DNA from: an uncultured Acidobacteriota bacterium
Lineage (GTDB): Bacteria > Acidobacteriota > Vicinamibacteria > Vicinamibacterales > CAVVIG01
Direction of reading: 5' to 3'
Assembly: GCA_902825985.1 (NCBI GenBank)
Contig: CADEDC010000026.1
Location: forward strand, 1 to 64,000
DNA length: 64,000 bases
The translations under genes were made by a program, and so were the position numbers. The notes under the pieces were generated by a model. The model searched no databases and was not told where the DNA came from. It saw only the letters and a program-made list of their open reading frames with translations. Shown in pieces: positions 28,832-38,356 of the stretch; position 1 is the stretch's first letter, and each line of letters starts with the position of its first letter.

Positions 28832-29836
28832 ATGACTCGTCAGGATCGACGCCACGAACTCCGAGGTCGCGTCGTGGTCATCACCGGCGCGAGCAGCGGC
28901 ATCGGCCGCGCCGCCGCCGTTCGCTTCGCCGCCGCCGGCGCCATCGTCGTGCTCGCCGCCCGAAGGGCTGCGGCGCTCGAGGAAGTGGCGGTGGCGTGTC
29001 GGGCACATGGCGCGAGCGCTCATGTGGTGGTCACGGACGTCTCGCGCGAAGACGATGTCCGGCACCTGGTGGACGAGACGATCACACGCTGGCGCCGGAT
29101 CGACGTCTGGATCAACAACGCCGGCACGACGTTGTTCGCCGCCCTCGACGAAGACGCGTTCGCGTCGCACCGCCGGGTGCTCGACACCAATCTCATCGGG
29201 CCGATGTTCGCCGCGCGGCTGCTTCTGCCGATCTTCCGCGCGCAGAAGGCCGGCACCATCATCAACGTCGGGTCGGTCTTGAGCCAGGTAGGTCAGCCGT
29301 TCGTGCCGTCGTACGTCATCAGCAAGTTCGGGTTGCTGGGGCTGTCCGAGGCGTTGCGGGCTGAGTTCGCCGACGACCGCGACATCCACATCTGCACGAT
29401 CATGCCGTACGCCACCGACACGCCGCACTTCCAGGACGGCGGCAACGCGACGGGCCGGCGCGCCCACGGTATGCCTCCGATCCAGGATCCCGAGCTCGTG
29501 GCTTCGGCACTCGTCGACGTCGCCGCCCGTCCACGGCGGCTGCGGTATGTTCCCCGGTATGCGGCGGCTGGCGTGGTGCTCCACTGGTTGCTCCCGCACA
29601 CGACCGAACGGCTGCTGAAGCATGCGCTCGAGGCCTTCCACCTCGTCGGCCGCCAGCCGGCGACGCGCGGCACGCTGTTCGCGTCGCATGATCGGCCAGC
29701 AACGGTGCGCGGCACGCGGCGGCCGGTCGTCACTCTGCCGGCTCTCATCGGCTGGGTGGCGTGCGACCTGCTGATCATGAGCGGCGTCCTGCGCTCGAGA
29801 CGCAATCGCGGATGGCTCCTGAGGCCGACGCCGTAG
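28832..29836 (+). CDS. Short-chain dehydrogenase/reductase with C-terminal extension
   Basis: The chosen ATG at 28832 gives 334 residues. Classical SDR motifs are visible: VVVITGASSGIGRAAA, NNAG in DVWINNAGTT, Ser in INVGSVLSQ, and Tyr/Lys in SYVISKF. After ~250 residues a longer-than-usual C-terminal region contains LPHTTERLLKHALEAFHL and a hydrophobic stretch (VVTLPALIGWVACDLLIMSG) that may associate with the membrane. This layout resembles 'SDR family oxidoreductase' proteins often linked to lipid or carotenoid-like oxidoreductases. It overlaps the next gene by 25 bp, indicating co-transcription. Confidence 0.85.
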   Translation: MTRQDRRHELRGRVVVITGASSGIGRAAAVRFAAAGAIVVLAARRAAALEEVAVACRAHGASAHVVVTDVSREDDVRHLVDETITRWRRIDVWINNAGTTLFAALDEDAFASHRRVLDTNLIGPMFAARLLLPIFRAQKAGTIINVGSVLSQVGQPFVPSYVISKFGLLGLSEALRAEFADDRDIHICTIMPYATDTPHFQDGGNATGRRAHGMPPIQDPELVASALVDVAARPRRLRYVPRYAAAGVVLHWLLPHTTERLLKHALEAFHLVGRQPATRGTLFASHDRPATVRGTRRPVVTLPALIGWVACDLLIMSGVLRSRRNRGWLLRPTP

Positions 29837-31248
29837 TCGTCGGCGCCGGTCCCAACGGGCTGACGGCGGCCGTGCTCCTCGGCCTTGCCGGTCTGTCGGT
29901 GACCGTGCTCGAGGCCAGCGATACGATCGGCGGCGGATGCCGAACCGCGCCGCTCACCCTGCCGGGGTTTCGCCATGACGTCTGCGGGGCCATTCATCCG
30001 ATGGGGGTAGTCTCACCGATCTTCCAGAAGCTCCGGCTGACCGACCACGGCGTGCGCTGGCTGTCGGCCGAGGTGCCGCTCGCCCATCCGCTGGATGACG
30101 GCCGCGCCGCGGTCCTGACGCGGCGGCTGGACGATATGCGTGAGCTGCTCGGCCGGGACGGCCGTCGGTGGGTCCGCCTGCTGCGTCCCTTCGTCGACCA
30201 TCACCGCGAGTTCTTCGCCGACATCCTGCGTCCGATCCGCATCCCGCGGCATCCCTGGCTGATGGCACGATTCGCCTGGCTCGGTCTGCAGTCCTGCGAG
30301 CGGCTGCAGCAGCGTTTCGCCGACGGCCCGGCGCGGGCGCTGCTCGCCGGCAATGCAGCCCATTCGCTCCTGCCGCTCTCGGCGGCCGGCTCGGCGTCGT
30401 TCGGCCTCGTCCTCGCGGTGGCTGGCCATGCCGTGGACTGGCCTTGTGCTCGTGGCGGCTCTCAGCAGATCGTCGACGCACTCGCGACGCTGGCGCGGGC
30501 AGCCGGCTGTGTCATCCACACCTCCACGCCGGTGCGCGCGCTCGCCGACGTGCCGCCGTCACGCGCGGTCCTGTTCGATGTCACACCGCGGCAGTTCGCC
30601 GCCATCGCCGGCGACGCCCTGACCGCCGGCTACCGTCGCCGGCTGCAACGATTCGAATACGGCCCCGGCGTGTTCAAGATCGACTACGCGTTGGCCGAAC
30701 CGGTGCCCTGGCGGTCGCCGGCGTGCGCGCGAGCGGCGACCGTACATCTTGGCGGCACGGCCGGCGAGATCGCGCGCTCGGAAGCCGATACGAGCGCCGG
30801 ACGGATCGCCGACGCTCCGTTCGTCCTGGTCGCGCAGCAGAGTCATATGGACGTCACGCGGGCGCCCGGCCGATTCCACACCGGCTGGGCCTACTGCCAC
30901 GTCCCGCACGGCTGTGACGTCGACATGACCGAGCGGATTGAACGTCAACTCGAACGATTCGCGCCGGGTTTTCGCGACGTGGTCCTCGCCCGCCACATCA
31001 TGACGCCGAGCCGGCTGCAGGCGCACAACGCCAACATGATCGGCGGCGACATCGGCGGCGGTGCGAACACGTTGCGGCAGTTCCTTCTGCGGCCGACGCC
31101 GCGCTGGAACCCCTACACGACGCCGCATCCGCGCCTGTTTCTCTGCTCCAGCTCGACGCCGCCCGGCGGCGGTGTTCACGGCATGTGCGGCTACTGGGCG
31201 GCTCGCACCGTCCTGCGCCGGGTGTTCGGGCGCCGCCCGCCGCTCTGA
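29812..31248 (+). CDS. CrtI/PYROXD2-like NAD(P)/FAD oxidoreductase
   Basis: The start MAPEADAVVVGAG (29812) lies within the end of the SDR gene and gives 478 residues. The FAD site is at the N-terminus (VVVGAGPNGLTAAVLLGLAG), followed by ASDTIGGGCRTA, as in phytoene desaturase-like and PYROXD2-like proteins. The C-terminal signature is PRLFLCSSSTPPGGGVHGMC with a nearby GYWAARTVL. Such flavoproteins oxidise or isomerise carotenoids, polyprenoids or amine-like substrates; no carotenoid gene lies nearby, so the substrate is open. Coupling with the SDR suggests consecutive steps on one metabolite. Confidence 0.82.
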   Translation: MAPEADAVVVGAGPNGLTAAVLLGLAGLSVTVLEASDTIGGGCRTAPLTLPGFRHDVCGAIHPMGVVSPIFQKLRLTDHGVRWLSAEVPLAHPLDDGRAAVLTRRLDDMRELLGRDGRRWVRLLRPFVDHHREFFADILRPIRIPRHPWLMARFAWLGLQSCERLQQRFADGPARALLAGNAAHSLLPLSAAGSASFGLVLAVAGHAVDWPCARGGSQQIVDALATLARAAGCVIHTSTPVRALADVPPSRAVLFDVTPRQFAAIAGDALTAGYRRRLQRFEYGPGVFKIDYALAEPVPWRSPACARAATVHLGGTAGEIARSEADTSAGRIADAPFVLVAQQSHMDVTRAPGRFHTGWAYCHVPHGCDVDMTERIERQLERFAPGFRDVVLARHIMTPSRLQAHNANMIGGDIGGGANTLRQFLLRPTPRWNPYTTPHPRLFLCSSSTPPGGGVHGMCGYWAARTVLRRVFGRRPPL

Positions 31249-31562
31249 GCGGCCGCAGGTCGACGCGGGCTCCCCCGCCCCGCGGCCAGCAGTCCCGGGT
31301 GAGAACCGTTGCGGTCACCAGCAGCCGCGCGTTGCGCACTATGCGGAGGCGGCTGCCCATACCGGCCAATTCGTGAGGGTGGCGCGGCCGGAAGGTCACA
31401 CCCAACGGTCACACCCAAAGGATCACCCTTGCTCCTTGGGAGCGGGGCGCGTCACATCCTCGCGGCTGTCCCGTTCTTGCTCGCCCCAAGTCGGATGGCA
31501 CGGTCATTGAACTCACGGCCACGGCGGATCACCCGCTCGGGAGCATCACATGGAGCGAGGAC
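31249..31562. other. Intergenic upstream of the stress cluster
   Basis: No gene is recognised. The stretch holds a 12-bp tandem repeat (31394-31418) and should contain the promoter of the DUF892 gene. Confidence 0.4.
31394..31418 (+). repeat. Tandem 12-bp direct repeat upstream of the DUF892 gene
   Basis: GGTCACACCCAA occurs twice (31394-31405 and 31407-31418) with one base between, followed by a weaker GGATCACCC copy at ~31420. Such close direct repeats about 145 bp before a start can be activator-binding sites. This is directly visible, but function is inferred. Confidence 0.5.
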
Positions 31563-32195
31563 ATGGAAGGCGGCCTGCACGACGCGTTCGTCGATGAGTT
31601 GCGAGATGCCTACGACGCTGAACGGCAGCTGGTGAAGGCGCTGCCGAAACTGGCCAGAGCAGCGACCTCGCCGAAGCTGCAGACCGCCTTCCTCGATCAC
31701 CTCGCCGAAACCGAGGGGCACGTCGAGAAGCTGGAGCGGGTGTTCGCCTCGATCGGTGAGAAGGTCCGCGGCAAGCACTGCGACGGAATCGCCGGGATTC
31801 TCGAAGAAGGCAAGGCGGTCATGCAGGAAGGGTTCGACGACGCGACGATGGATGCCTGCCTCATCGCTGCCGGTCAGCGCGGCGAGCACTACGAGATGGC
31901 CGCCTACGGAACCCTCGTCGCCTGGGCGAAGGCGATGGAACATGCCGACGCCGCGGATCTGCTGGAGGAGATTCTCGAGGAAGAGAAGGCCGCCGACGCG
32001 ACCCTGAGCGGCCTCGCAGAAGCCGGGATCAATCAGCAGGCGGCCGCCGCCGCGTCGGCCGGAGCTGACGGCACCGGCGGTGACACCAGCAAGCGGGTCG
32101 TGCCCGGCCGTACCCGAAAAGCGGCGGCGGCGCCGACGTCCCGCGGCCGCGCCACGACGACCGCTCGGGCACCGAAGAAAAAGACCGGCCGGTAG
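31563..32195 (+). CDS. DUF892 (YciE/YciF-like) ferritin-like protein with basic tail
   Basis: The 210-residue product has a ~155-residue four-helix ferritin-like domain with the metal-binding carboxylate/His pattern of YciE/YciF: VDELRDAYDAERQLVKALPK, LAETEGHVEKLE, AGQRGEHYEMAAYGTL and LEEEKAADATL. A low-complexity Ala/Thr-rich tail ending in RAPKKKTGR is strongly basic and may bind DNA or RNA. Family members respond to osmotic and general stress. It heads a plus-strand group with the large catalase and a disordered hydrophilic protein. Family sure; enzymatic role unproven. Confidence 0.88.
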   Translation: MEGGLHDAFVDELRDAYDAERQLVKALPKLARAATSPKLQTAFLDHLAETEGHVEKLERVFASIGEKVRGKHCDGIAGILEEGKAVMQEGFDDATMDACLIAAGQRGEHYEMAAYGTLVAWAKAMEHADAADLLEEILEEEKAADATLSGLAEAGINQQAAAAASAGADGTGGDTSKRVVPGRTRKAAAAPTSRGRATTTARAPKKKTGR

Positions 32196-32269
32196 GCTCC
32201 AATCACCCGGCCGGGGCCCGCGCTGCCGCCTGTCCCGGCCTCTGCTCATCTGAAGGATGGCGTGCTCTG

Positions 32270-34669
32270 ATGGCGAAGTCCACACCGACCGACCGCGGCG
32301 ACGAATCGATCGACCCCAACAGCCGTGCCACCGTGTCAGGTGCGGCCGAGCCCGATACCTCGCCGGCCAGCGGCGATCTGCTGACCGCCAGGCTCGCTGC
32401 CACACAGCAGCTCGCGGCACAGATGCCGTTCAACCCGACCAAGCCGCTGGAATACGACCCGGACGCCGCCCTCGAACCGGCCGCCGGTGCGCACGTGAAG
32501 CCGGACGACCCGATTGCCGGATCCAGTACGGTGCGCGAGTCGAACAGCTCGGAGAAGGTCGGCAGCGGCTCGCCGGTGATCGGCGTCAACAAGACCATCA
32601 CCCCACTCGACCGGGTGCGCGTCGATTCGACGAATCGGGTTCTGACGACCAACCAGGGCGTGCCGGTCGCCGACAACCAGCACTCGCTGAAGGCCGGGCT
32701 GCGCGGCCCGACGCTGCTCGAGGACTTCATCCTCCGCGAGAAGATCACCCACTTCGATCACGAGCGGATTCCCGAGCGCATCGTCCACGCCCGCGGTTCG
32801 GCGGCCCACGGCTATTTCGAGTGCTATGAATCGCTCGCGGCGGTCACCCGCGCCAGTGTCTTCGCCGAGGCGGGCAAGCGCACGCCGGTATTCGTGCGCT
32901 TCTCCACCGTCATCGGGGAGCGCGGCTCCACCGACACCGCCCGCGACGTGCGCGGCTTCGCCGTCAAGTTCTACACCGACGACGGGAACTGGGATCTCGT
33001 CGGCAACAACATCCCGGTCTTCTTCATCCAGGATGCGATGAAGTTTCCCGACCTCGTCCATGCGGCGAAGCCGGAGCCGCACTTCGCCATGCCGCAGGCG
33101 GCGACCGCCCACGACACCTTCTGGGACTTCGCCTCGTTGATGCCGGAGATCACCCACATGCTGATGTGGGCGATGTCGGACCGGGCGATTCCCCGCTCCT
33201 ACCGCATGATGCAGGGCTTCGGCGTGCACACGTTCCGGCTCGTCAACGCCGCCGGCGAGTCGCGGTTCGTCAAGTTCCACTGGACGCCGCTCGCCGGCAC
33301 CCACTCGTTGGTCTGGGACGAGGCCGTGAAGATCTCCGGCGCCGATCCGGACTTCCACCGGCGCGACCTCTGGGAGGCGATCGAGGCCGGCGCGTATCCG
33401 GAGTACGAGCTCGGCCTGCAGATCTTCACGGAGGAACAGGCCGAGCGCTTCAGCTTCGACGTGCTCGACGCGACCAAGCTGGTGCCCGAGGAACTGGTCG
33501 CCGTCCAGCCGGTCGGACGGCTGGTCCTCAATCGCAATCCGGACAACTTCTTCGCTGAGACGGAGCAGGCGGCGTTCTGCGCTGCGCACGTCGTGCCCGG
33601 CATCGACTTCTCCAACGATCCGCTGCTGGCCGGACGCATTCACTCCTACGTCGACACCCAGATCTCGCGGCTCGGCGGGCCCAACTTCCACGAGATTCCG
33701 ATCAACGCCCCGGTGGCGCAGGTCCACAACAACCAGCGCGATGGGATGCATCGCCAGGCGATCAACCGCGGGCGCGTCGCCTACGAGCCGAATTCGCTGG
33801 CCGGCGGCTGTCCATTCCAGGCGGGCGCCGCGGGCTTCGTGTCGTTCCCCGAGCCGCGCGAACCGGAGTCGCACAAGGTGCGCGGCAAGCCGCTGCGCTT
33901 CGCCGAGCACTATGCGCAGGCGCGGCTCTTCCTGAACAGCCAGACGCCGGTGGAACGCGCCCACATGGTCAACGCCTTCCGCTTCGAGCTGTCGCGCGTG
34001 CAGACTCCGGCGATACGGGAGCGCATGGTCTCGGGCCTGCGAAACGTCGACGAGGCGTTCGCCAGCGAGATCGCCCGGGGCCTCGGCATGCGGCAGCTGC
34101 CCGACGCGATGCCGCGGGTGCGCGAAGCCGACGTCACCCCTGAAGTGACCGTGTCGCCGGCGCTGTCGCTGATGGCCCGTCCCGGCGACGGCTCGATCCG
34201 GACCCGGCGCGTCGCCATCCTGGTGGCCGACGGCGCCGATGGCGACGCGCTGCTGGGCATCGCCGACGCCCTGACGCGGCGGGGCGCGGTGCCGCGGTTC
34301 ATCGGCATCCGCCTCGGTGCCGCCGCCACCTCCGCGTCGACGGAGCTCGAAGTCGACGCGCCGGTCGACGCCACGCCATCGGTGATCTACGACGCCGTCA
34401 TCGTCGCCGGCGGCGGCGCTGGACCGCGGCTCGCTGCCGACGGCCGGATGGTGGAGTTCGTCAAGGATCAGTACCGGCACTGCAAACCGCTGCTCATCCT
34501 CGACGACGACTCGCCGGTGCTGGCAAAGGCCGGCATCCCGCCCGGCGACGACGATCCAGGCGTGATCGTCGGCAGTGGCGGGAACCCGGACGCCGCATTG
34601 ACGGCGTTCGTCGCCGCGCTGGGCCGGCACCGCGCGTTCGAGCGTGAGACCGACCCACCGACCGTCTAG
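32270..34669 (+). CDS. katE: Large-subunit (clade II, HPII-type) catalase
   Basis: The 799-residue protein is a monofunctional haem catalase with the extra C-terminal flavodoxin/DJ-1-like domain of HPII. Seen are the active-site segment [16 protein letters not shown] (catalytic His), [20 protein letters not shown] (distal Asn region), and the proximal Tyr segment [14 protein letters not shown]. The C-terminal domain begins ~residue 640 ([19 protein letters not shown]). It converts hydrogen peroxide to water and oxygen in the cytosol. The N-terminal ~110 residues are a long polar arm, slightly longer than in typical HPII. The neighbours suggest stationary-phase or desiccation stress. Confidence 0.96.
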   Translation: MAKSTPTDRGDESIDPNSRATVSGAAEPDTSPASGDLLTARLAATQQLAAQMPFNPTKPLEYDPDAALEPAAGAHVKPDDPIAGSSTVRESNSSEKVGSGSPVIGVNKTITPLDRVRVDSTNRVLTTNQGVPVADNQHSLKAGLRGPTLLEDFILREKITHFDHERIPERIVHARGSAAHGYFECYESLAAVTRASVFAEAGKRTPVFVRFSTVIGERGSTDTARDVRGFAVKFYTDDGNWDLVGNNIPVFFIQDAMKFPDLVHAAKPEPHFAMPQAATAHDTFWDFASLMPEITHMLMWAMSDRAIPRSYRMMQGFGVHTFRLVNAAGESRFVKFHWTPLAGTHSLVWDEAVKISGADPDFHRRDLWEAIEAGAYPEYELGLQIFTEEQAERFSFDVLDATKLVPEELVAVQPVGRLVLNRNPDNFFAETEQAAFCAAHVVPGIDFSNDPLLAGRIHSYVDTQISRLGGPNFHEIPINAPVAQVHNNQRDGMHRQAINRGRVAYEPNSLAGGCPFQAGAAGFVSFPEPREPESHKVRGKPLRFAEHYAQARLFLNSQTPVERAHMVNAFRFELSRVQTPAIRERMVSGLRNVDEAFASEIARGLGMRQLPDAMPRVREADVTPEVTVSPALSLMARPGDGSIRTRRVAILVADGADGDALLGIADALTRRGAVPRFIGIRLGAAATSASTELEVDAPVDATPSVIYDAVIVAGGGAGPRLAADGRMVEFVKDQYRHCKPLLILDDDSPVLAKAGIPPGDDDPGVIVGSGGNPDAALTAFVAALGRHRAFERETDPPTV

Positions 34670-34750
34670 GCCGCCCGTCCCGCCGGCGCCGGCGGGCGAG
34701 AACTGGACCGGGCGAGAACTGGCAATGACCAGCTGCAGAACGGAGGCTTC

Positions 34751-35050
34751 ATGAGTCACGAGGACAGCAATCAGGAACGGAGCCGCAAGTCCGGCACCGA
34801 TTCTTCGATCGGCGACGCGACGACGCCGAGCCGCGCCCCCCGTCAGGACGAGCAGGAGGACGACCGCTCCGGCGACCGCCCGGCCGGCGCCTATCCGCAG
34901 GCCGACGGTGAACGACAGGGCATCAGCAATCGGCCGGCCGGGGATGAGCACGCCTTTCCGGACCCGGCACCGGCAAGCGTCGAGTCAGACCGCCCGGATC
35001 AGCCTCAGACTGACCCGGTCCAGCAGGGCGGATCGCGCGGCGGTGTCTAA
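34751..35050 (+). CDS. Small disordered hydrophilic stress-type protein
   Basis: ATG 34751 follows GGAGG closely. The 99-residue product is almost free of hydrophobic residues and rich in Asp, Glu, Arg, Ser, Pro, Gln and Gly (for example ERSRKSGTDSSIGD, RQDEQEDDRSGDRPAG), so it is predicted to be intrinsically disordered, like hydrophilins. It is 81 bp downstream of the catalase gene on the same strand. A desiccation- or osmotic-stress role is inferred from composition and position. No domain is recognised. Confidence 0.7.
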   Translation: MSHEDSNQERSRKSGTDSSIGDATTPSRAPRQDEQEDDRSGDRPAGAYPQADGERQGISNRPAGDEHAFPDPAPASVESDRPDQPQTDPVQQGGSRGGV

Positions 35051-35080
35051 GGGGCCGGCTGGGCAGGGGCGCGTCGACCA

Positions 35081-35421
35081 GTGAGCGCCCTGGCGCCGCG
35101 GCTCCGTGTCGGCTGCTCGGGCTGGCAGTACCGGCACTGGCGGGGGGATTCTACCCCGCCGATCTCTCTGTCTCGCGCTGGCTCGAACACTACGCCACGC
35201 TGGGCCGGCTCGAGGCGTTCCTGCGCACGCTCCCCCGGCACCGCACCCATGTCGTCGAGTTCCGCGACCCGACGTGGTATGTCGACGACGTGTTCGACGC
35301 GCTCGGGAGGCACGGCGTGAGCCTGTGCCTGCATGACATGGCCGTCGCGGCGACCGGGCTCCGTTTGGGCGGCCATGCGCCGCGTGATGCGGTCTGCTTC
35401 CCCGAGCTCACGCGGGTCTGA
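35081..35421 (+). pseudogene. DUF72-family pseudogene (frameshift and internal deletion)
   Basis: The first frame from GTG 35081 reads LRVGCSGWQYRHWRG, the DUF72 opening. After a run of six G's (~35141) the family sequence continues in another frame: GFYPADLSVSRWLEHYA, fitting loss of one G. It then jumps directly to TLGRLEAFLRTLPRHRTHVV, EFRDPTWYVDDVFDAL and GVSLCLHDM, skipping the middle of the domain (roughly 70-80 residues by family comparison). A stop at 35419-35421 comes early. Two independent lesions make a sequencing error an insufficient explanation. Confidence 0.75.
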
Positions 35422-35469
35422 TCGCCATGGCGGCCCGTCTCACGCCTGGCGACGCGCCGGGCTTAGATG

Positions 35470-36111
35470 CTAGGGCTGCTTCGGATGCTGGATTTCGGGG
35501 ATGGTTCGTCCGAGGAACCCTTCGATCGGCTGCACTCCGTTGAACGGCTGATCGTCCCGCAGGTTGATCTTGCGCGCCTGCTCGACGGCCGTGGCGACCG
35601 GGACCTGCCGATCGCGAATCAGGTAGGCAGCCCACAGGTGGCTGGCGCGCCACGCCACCGTGCAGTGCAGCAGCACCTTGCCGTCAGCCGACGCCAACGC
35701 GTCGGCGAAGCGGTCGAGCTCCTTCGGACCGTACGGATTCTCGGCCGAGCCGCGCATCGGGATGTGCACGTAGCGCATCCCCAGCTCCTTGATGAGGGCG
35801 GCCTCGTCGAAGCCGATCTGCGTCAGCTCCTCCGGCATCCGCAGGTTGATGACCGTGGTCACCCCCTTCGCACGCAGTTCGCGCAGCGCCTTCTCGGTCG
35901 GCTGGCCACCGATGAACAGGTCATCGCCGACACTGGAGTACTTGGCCTGGAACATCCCCTCGATGGGCAGCGCCACCGGGTCGGGCACGGGACCGGTCCT
36001 GCCCTTGCCGACAATGTTCTGGGCCGTGGCCGGCAACGCGGTGACGAAGGCGATGGCGGTGGCGACGGCGGCGGCAGCGGTTGAGCGCACGATGGCAGAC
36101 CTGTTCAGCAT
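35470..36111 (-). CDS. Exported DSP/BLH-like protein phosphatase
   Basis: The 213-residue product has a signal peptide (MLNRSAIVRSTAAAAVATAI...ATAQ). The mature part is a small dual-specificity-like phosphatase domain: LFIGGQPTEKALRELRAKGV, TTVINLRMPEE, and the P-loop VLLHCTVAWRAS. The active-site Cys and Arg are spaced C-x4-R, as in the DUF442/beta-lactamase-hydrolase-like group, rather than the usual C-x5-R. It would dephosphorylate an unknown substrate in the periplasm, or be a tyrosine-phosphatase-like sulfur-handling relative. It lies 102 bp beyond the start codons' side of the haloperoxidase-like gene's stop, same strand. Confidence 0.8.
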   Translation of the reverse strand: MLNRSAIVRSTAAAAVATAIAFVTALPATAQNIVGKGRTGPVPDPVALPIEGMFQAKYSSVGDDLFIGGQPTEKALRELRAKGVTTVINLRMPEELTQIGFDEAALIKELGMRYVHIPMRGSAENPYGPKELDRFADALASADGKVLLHCTVAWRASHLWAAYLIRDRQVPVATAVEQARKINLRDDQPFNGVQPIEGFLGRTIPEIQHPKQP

Positions 36112-36213
36112 GGGTGCGAGCCTCTCTGCCAGCCATTATACGGGCCCGGCGCTGGATCAACCCGCCGCCCCCGACGTCCTCGACCTGCCCGATTGCGTCG
36201 CGGGCGCCGGCGT

Positions 36214-37488
36214 TCAATGCCGCGGCAGCATGAAACGGGCGTGGGCGAACTCGGGCACCTGTACACAGGCGGCCTGGCTGGCGTCGGACTCGAACTGGAA
36301 ATGGATGCCGCCGAAGATCCGGCTCCGCGCCTGCTGGTCGGCGAGATCCCAGAAACCGCTGAAGTCGCGTGTCACCGTCGGCAGGCCGCCGGTGCGAGGG
36401 TAGGTGATCGTGAACGGGATGTCATCACGACCGTGGCCGAGTTGCAGCGCGCGCGCCGCCGCGGCGGACAGACACGCGACGTTGCCGCCATGCGAGGGAT
36501 AGTTCGGCGTCGTGAGCAGTGGTGTCCAGGCAGGGTCGGCTTCCGTGTCGGGATTGAGATCCTCGCCCGCTCGCCGTATCGCCGTGATCGGCCGCCACAG
36601 GCCGTACACGAACTTGCCCGTGAACGACGTCTGGAGACCGTCGTGCAGCGCGACGTTGACCAGCACGAACAGCCGCGCCGTGTCGAGCAGCGACAGCCCC
36701 TGCCCCTCCGCGGTGTCGGCCGCGACGATGTTCCAGACATGGAAGAAGCCGATGGTCGTGTTCACGCCCGCGAACACCTGGGCGAGCAGCGTCTGTTCCG
36801 GTGTGCGCTCGGCGCTGGTGGCCGAACCGAGACGCTTCGTCTCGTTCAGGTCGGCGGCGTAGCGTGCGCTCGTGAGGGTCGGCGGGGCCGCCACCAGGAA
36901 CTGTGTGGCCGTGAGCATCGCGAACGGCTTCACCTTCGGATAGAAGGTGAACACGGCGAAGCTGTTGGCCGGGGGGGTCGGCTGCCACAGACCTGGAAAC
37001 GGCGGCAGCACGTAGGCCGGGTCCGGCGCGATGACTGCCGGCCAGCCGTCGTCCTTCCGCCAGTCGAGTACCGCCTCGGCGGCCTTGGCGCCGATGGCCA
37101 GCGCCTGCCGCAGGTGGCCCTTCGGCACGCCATCGAGCTGTGTCTCCAGCAGCGCATCGAAGGTCGCCTGCTGCGCTGGATAGAGCGCGGTCAGGACATC
37201 GCGCGCCGCCTTGGCCGCCGCCGCCTCGGGCGAGGCGCCGTGAGACCGACGCACCTGGACCAGGTACTTGGTGTAACGCTCTTCAATCGAGTTGATGGCA
37301 TCGAACATCGCGATGTGCATCATGGGGAGCGATCGCAGCTGGACGCCCGGGCCGGTCCCGTACAGCGTTTGCAGCACCTGGTTCCACTGGACGACGACGT
37401 TCGGCGTGTGCGCGAAGGCCGTGCCCGAACCGATGATCATCGTCAAGAGGAACACACCGGCTGCGAATCCTGTTCTCTGCCTACCCAT
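36214..37488 (-). CDS. Vanadium-dependent haloperoxidase/PAP2-type secreted protein
   Basis: ATG 37488 lies 6 nt after AGGAGG; the 424-residue protein has a signal peptide (FAAGVFLLTMIIGSGTAFAH). Oxyanion-site motifs of the vanadium haloperoxidase/acid phosphatase superfamily appear in order in the C-terminal half: KFVYGLWRP (K-x6-R-P), NYPSHGG (P-S-x-G variant), and SRIFGGIH (S-R-x5-H). All helices fit the family bundle. It may oxidise halides with peroxide or hydrolyse phosphate esters in the periplasm; sequence alone does not decide. The nearby catalase and redox genes make peroxide chemistry plausible. Confidence 0.85.
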   Translation of the reverse strand: MGRQRTGFAAGVFLLTMIIGSGTAFAHTPNVVVQWNQVLQTLYGTGPGVQLRSLPMMHIAMFDAINSIEERYTKYLVQVRRSHGASPEAAAAKAARDVLTALYPAQQATFDALLETQLDGVPKGHLRQALAIGAKAAEAVLDWRKDDGWPAVIAPDPAYVLPPFPGLWQPTPPANSFAVFTFYPKVKPFAMLTATQFLVAAPPTLTSARYAADLNETKRLGSATSAERTPEQTLLAQVFAGVNTTIGFFHVWNIVAADTAEGQGLSLLDTARLFVLVNVALHDGLQTSFTGKFVYGLWRPITAIRRAGEDLNPDTEADPAWTPLLTTPNYPSHGGNVACLSAAAARALQLGHGRDDIPFTITYPRTGGLPTVTRDFSGFWDLADQQARSRIFGGIHFQFESDASQAACVQVPEFAHARFMLPRH

Positions 37489-37714
37489 CGGAACCTCCTC
37501 ACGTTGACGACCTGACCTGATCGCGGGGTGACGCGGTGGACCTCCGACGCGTCCACCATCGCCTGCGACTACAGGCGAAAACGGAGGGGCAAACAGCTCA
37601 CGCGCGGGCAGCGACAGGTTGAGCTCCACGCGCCCGCGCGCGATGACCGACGCGAAGCGGCAACGGGCGGTGGGGCTGCTGGAGCGGATCGGGCAGGCCT
37701 CGATCGGCGCCGCC

Positions 37715-38314
37715 TCATCTCACGGCGTCGTGGCTGCGCAGCTGATCGAAGAGCCACGCCTTGGCGAACGTCCAGTCACGCTTGAGGGTCGAGAGCGAAA
37801 TCGCCAGGGCTTCCGCCGACTCGCGTTCGCCGAGGCCGGCGAAGTAGCGCAGCTCGACGACCCGGCCGGCGCGCGGGTTGAGCACCTCGAGCCGCGCCAA
37901 CGCCTCATCGAGGGCCACGAGATCCTCCCCGCGCTCGCGGCCGGGGATGTCCACATCGCTCAACGAGACCTGCACCCGCCCGGCCGGTCGCTTCACGGCG
38001 TTCCGCGCCCGCGCATAGTCCACGAGGATATGCCGCATCTCGCGCGCGACCGCGGCGAAGAAGTGGGCGCGGTTCTGCCAATCGTCGTCTCGTGCCGCGA
38101 ACAGCCGCACGTAGAGTTCGTTGACGAGACCGGTGGTGCGCAGGGTGTGCCCGGGCCGCTCCTGCCGCATGTAGCGCGCCGCGATGCGTCGGAGCTCTGG
38201 GTAGACGAGCGTCACCAACTCGTCTCTCGCCGTCTGGTTTCCACCGCGGAGCTCGGCGAGCAGCGACGTCACCGTCGAGCTCGCCGCGCGCCGATCGGGC
38301 TCGCGTCCGGGCAT
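37715..38314 (-). CDS. ECF-like sigma factor (acidobacterial TIGR02999 type)
   Basis: The 199-residue protein has sigma region 2 (ELVTLVYPELRRIAARYMRQ, then TTGLVNELYVRLF and HFFAAVAREMRHILVDYARA) and region 4 (ALARLEVLNPRAGRVVELRY, then GLGERESAEALAISLSTLKR with the helix-turn-helix). The HILVDYARARNAVKR segment is characteristic of the ECF-like group abundant in Acidobacteria and Planctomycetes, which usually sits beside Ser/Thr kinases. Here it is divergent from such a kinase, with 42 bp between start codons. Targets unknown. Confidence 0.9.
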   Translation of the reverse strand: MPGREPDRRAASSTVTSLLAELRGGNQTARDELVTLVYPELRRIAARYMRQERPGHTLRTTGLVNELYVRLFAARDDDWQNRAHFFAAVAREMRHILVDYARARNAVKRPAGRVQVSLSDVDIPGRERGEDLVALDEALARLEVLNPRAGRVVELRYFAGLGERESAEALAISLSTLKRDWTFAKAWLFDQLRSHDAVR

Positions 38315-38356
38315 GCCGGCTTAGTATAACGACGAGCGAAAGGCGGGCGATCAGTG

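Noticed and set aside
32336-34951. 871-codon minus-strand frame opposite the catalase
   Set aside because: The plus strand is unmistakably KatE; the antisense frame has no domain-like pattern.
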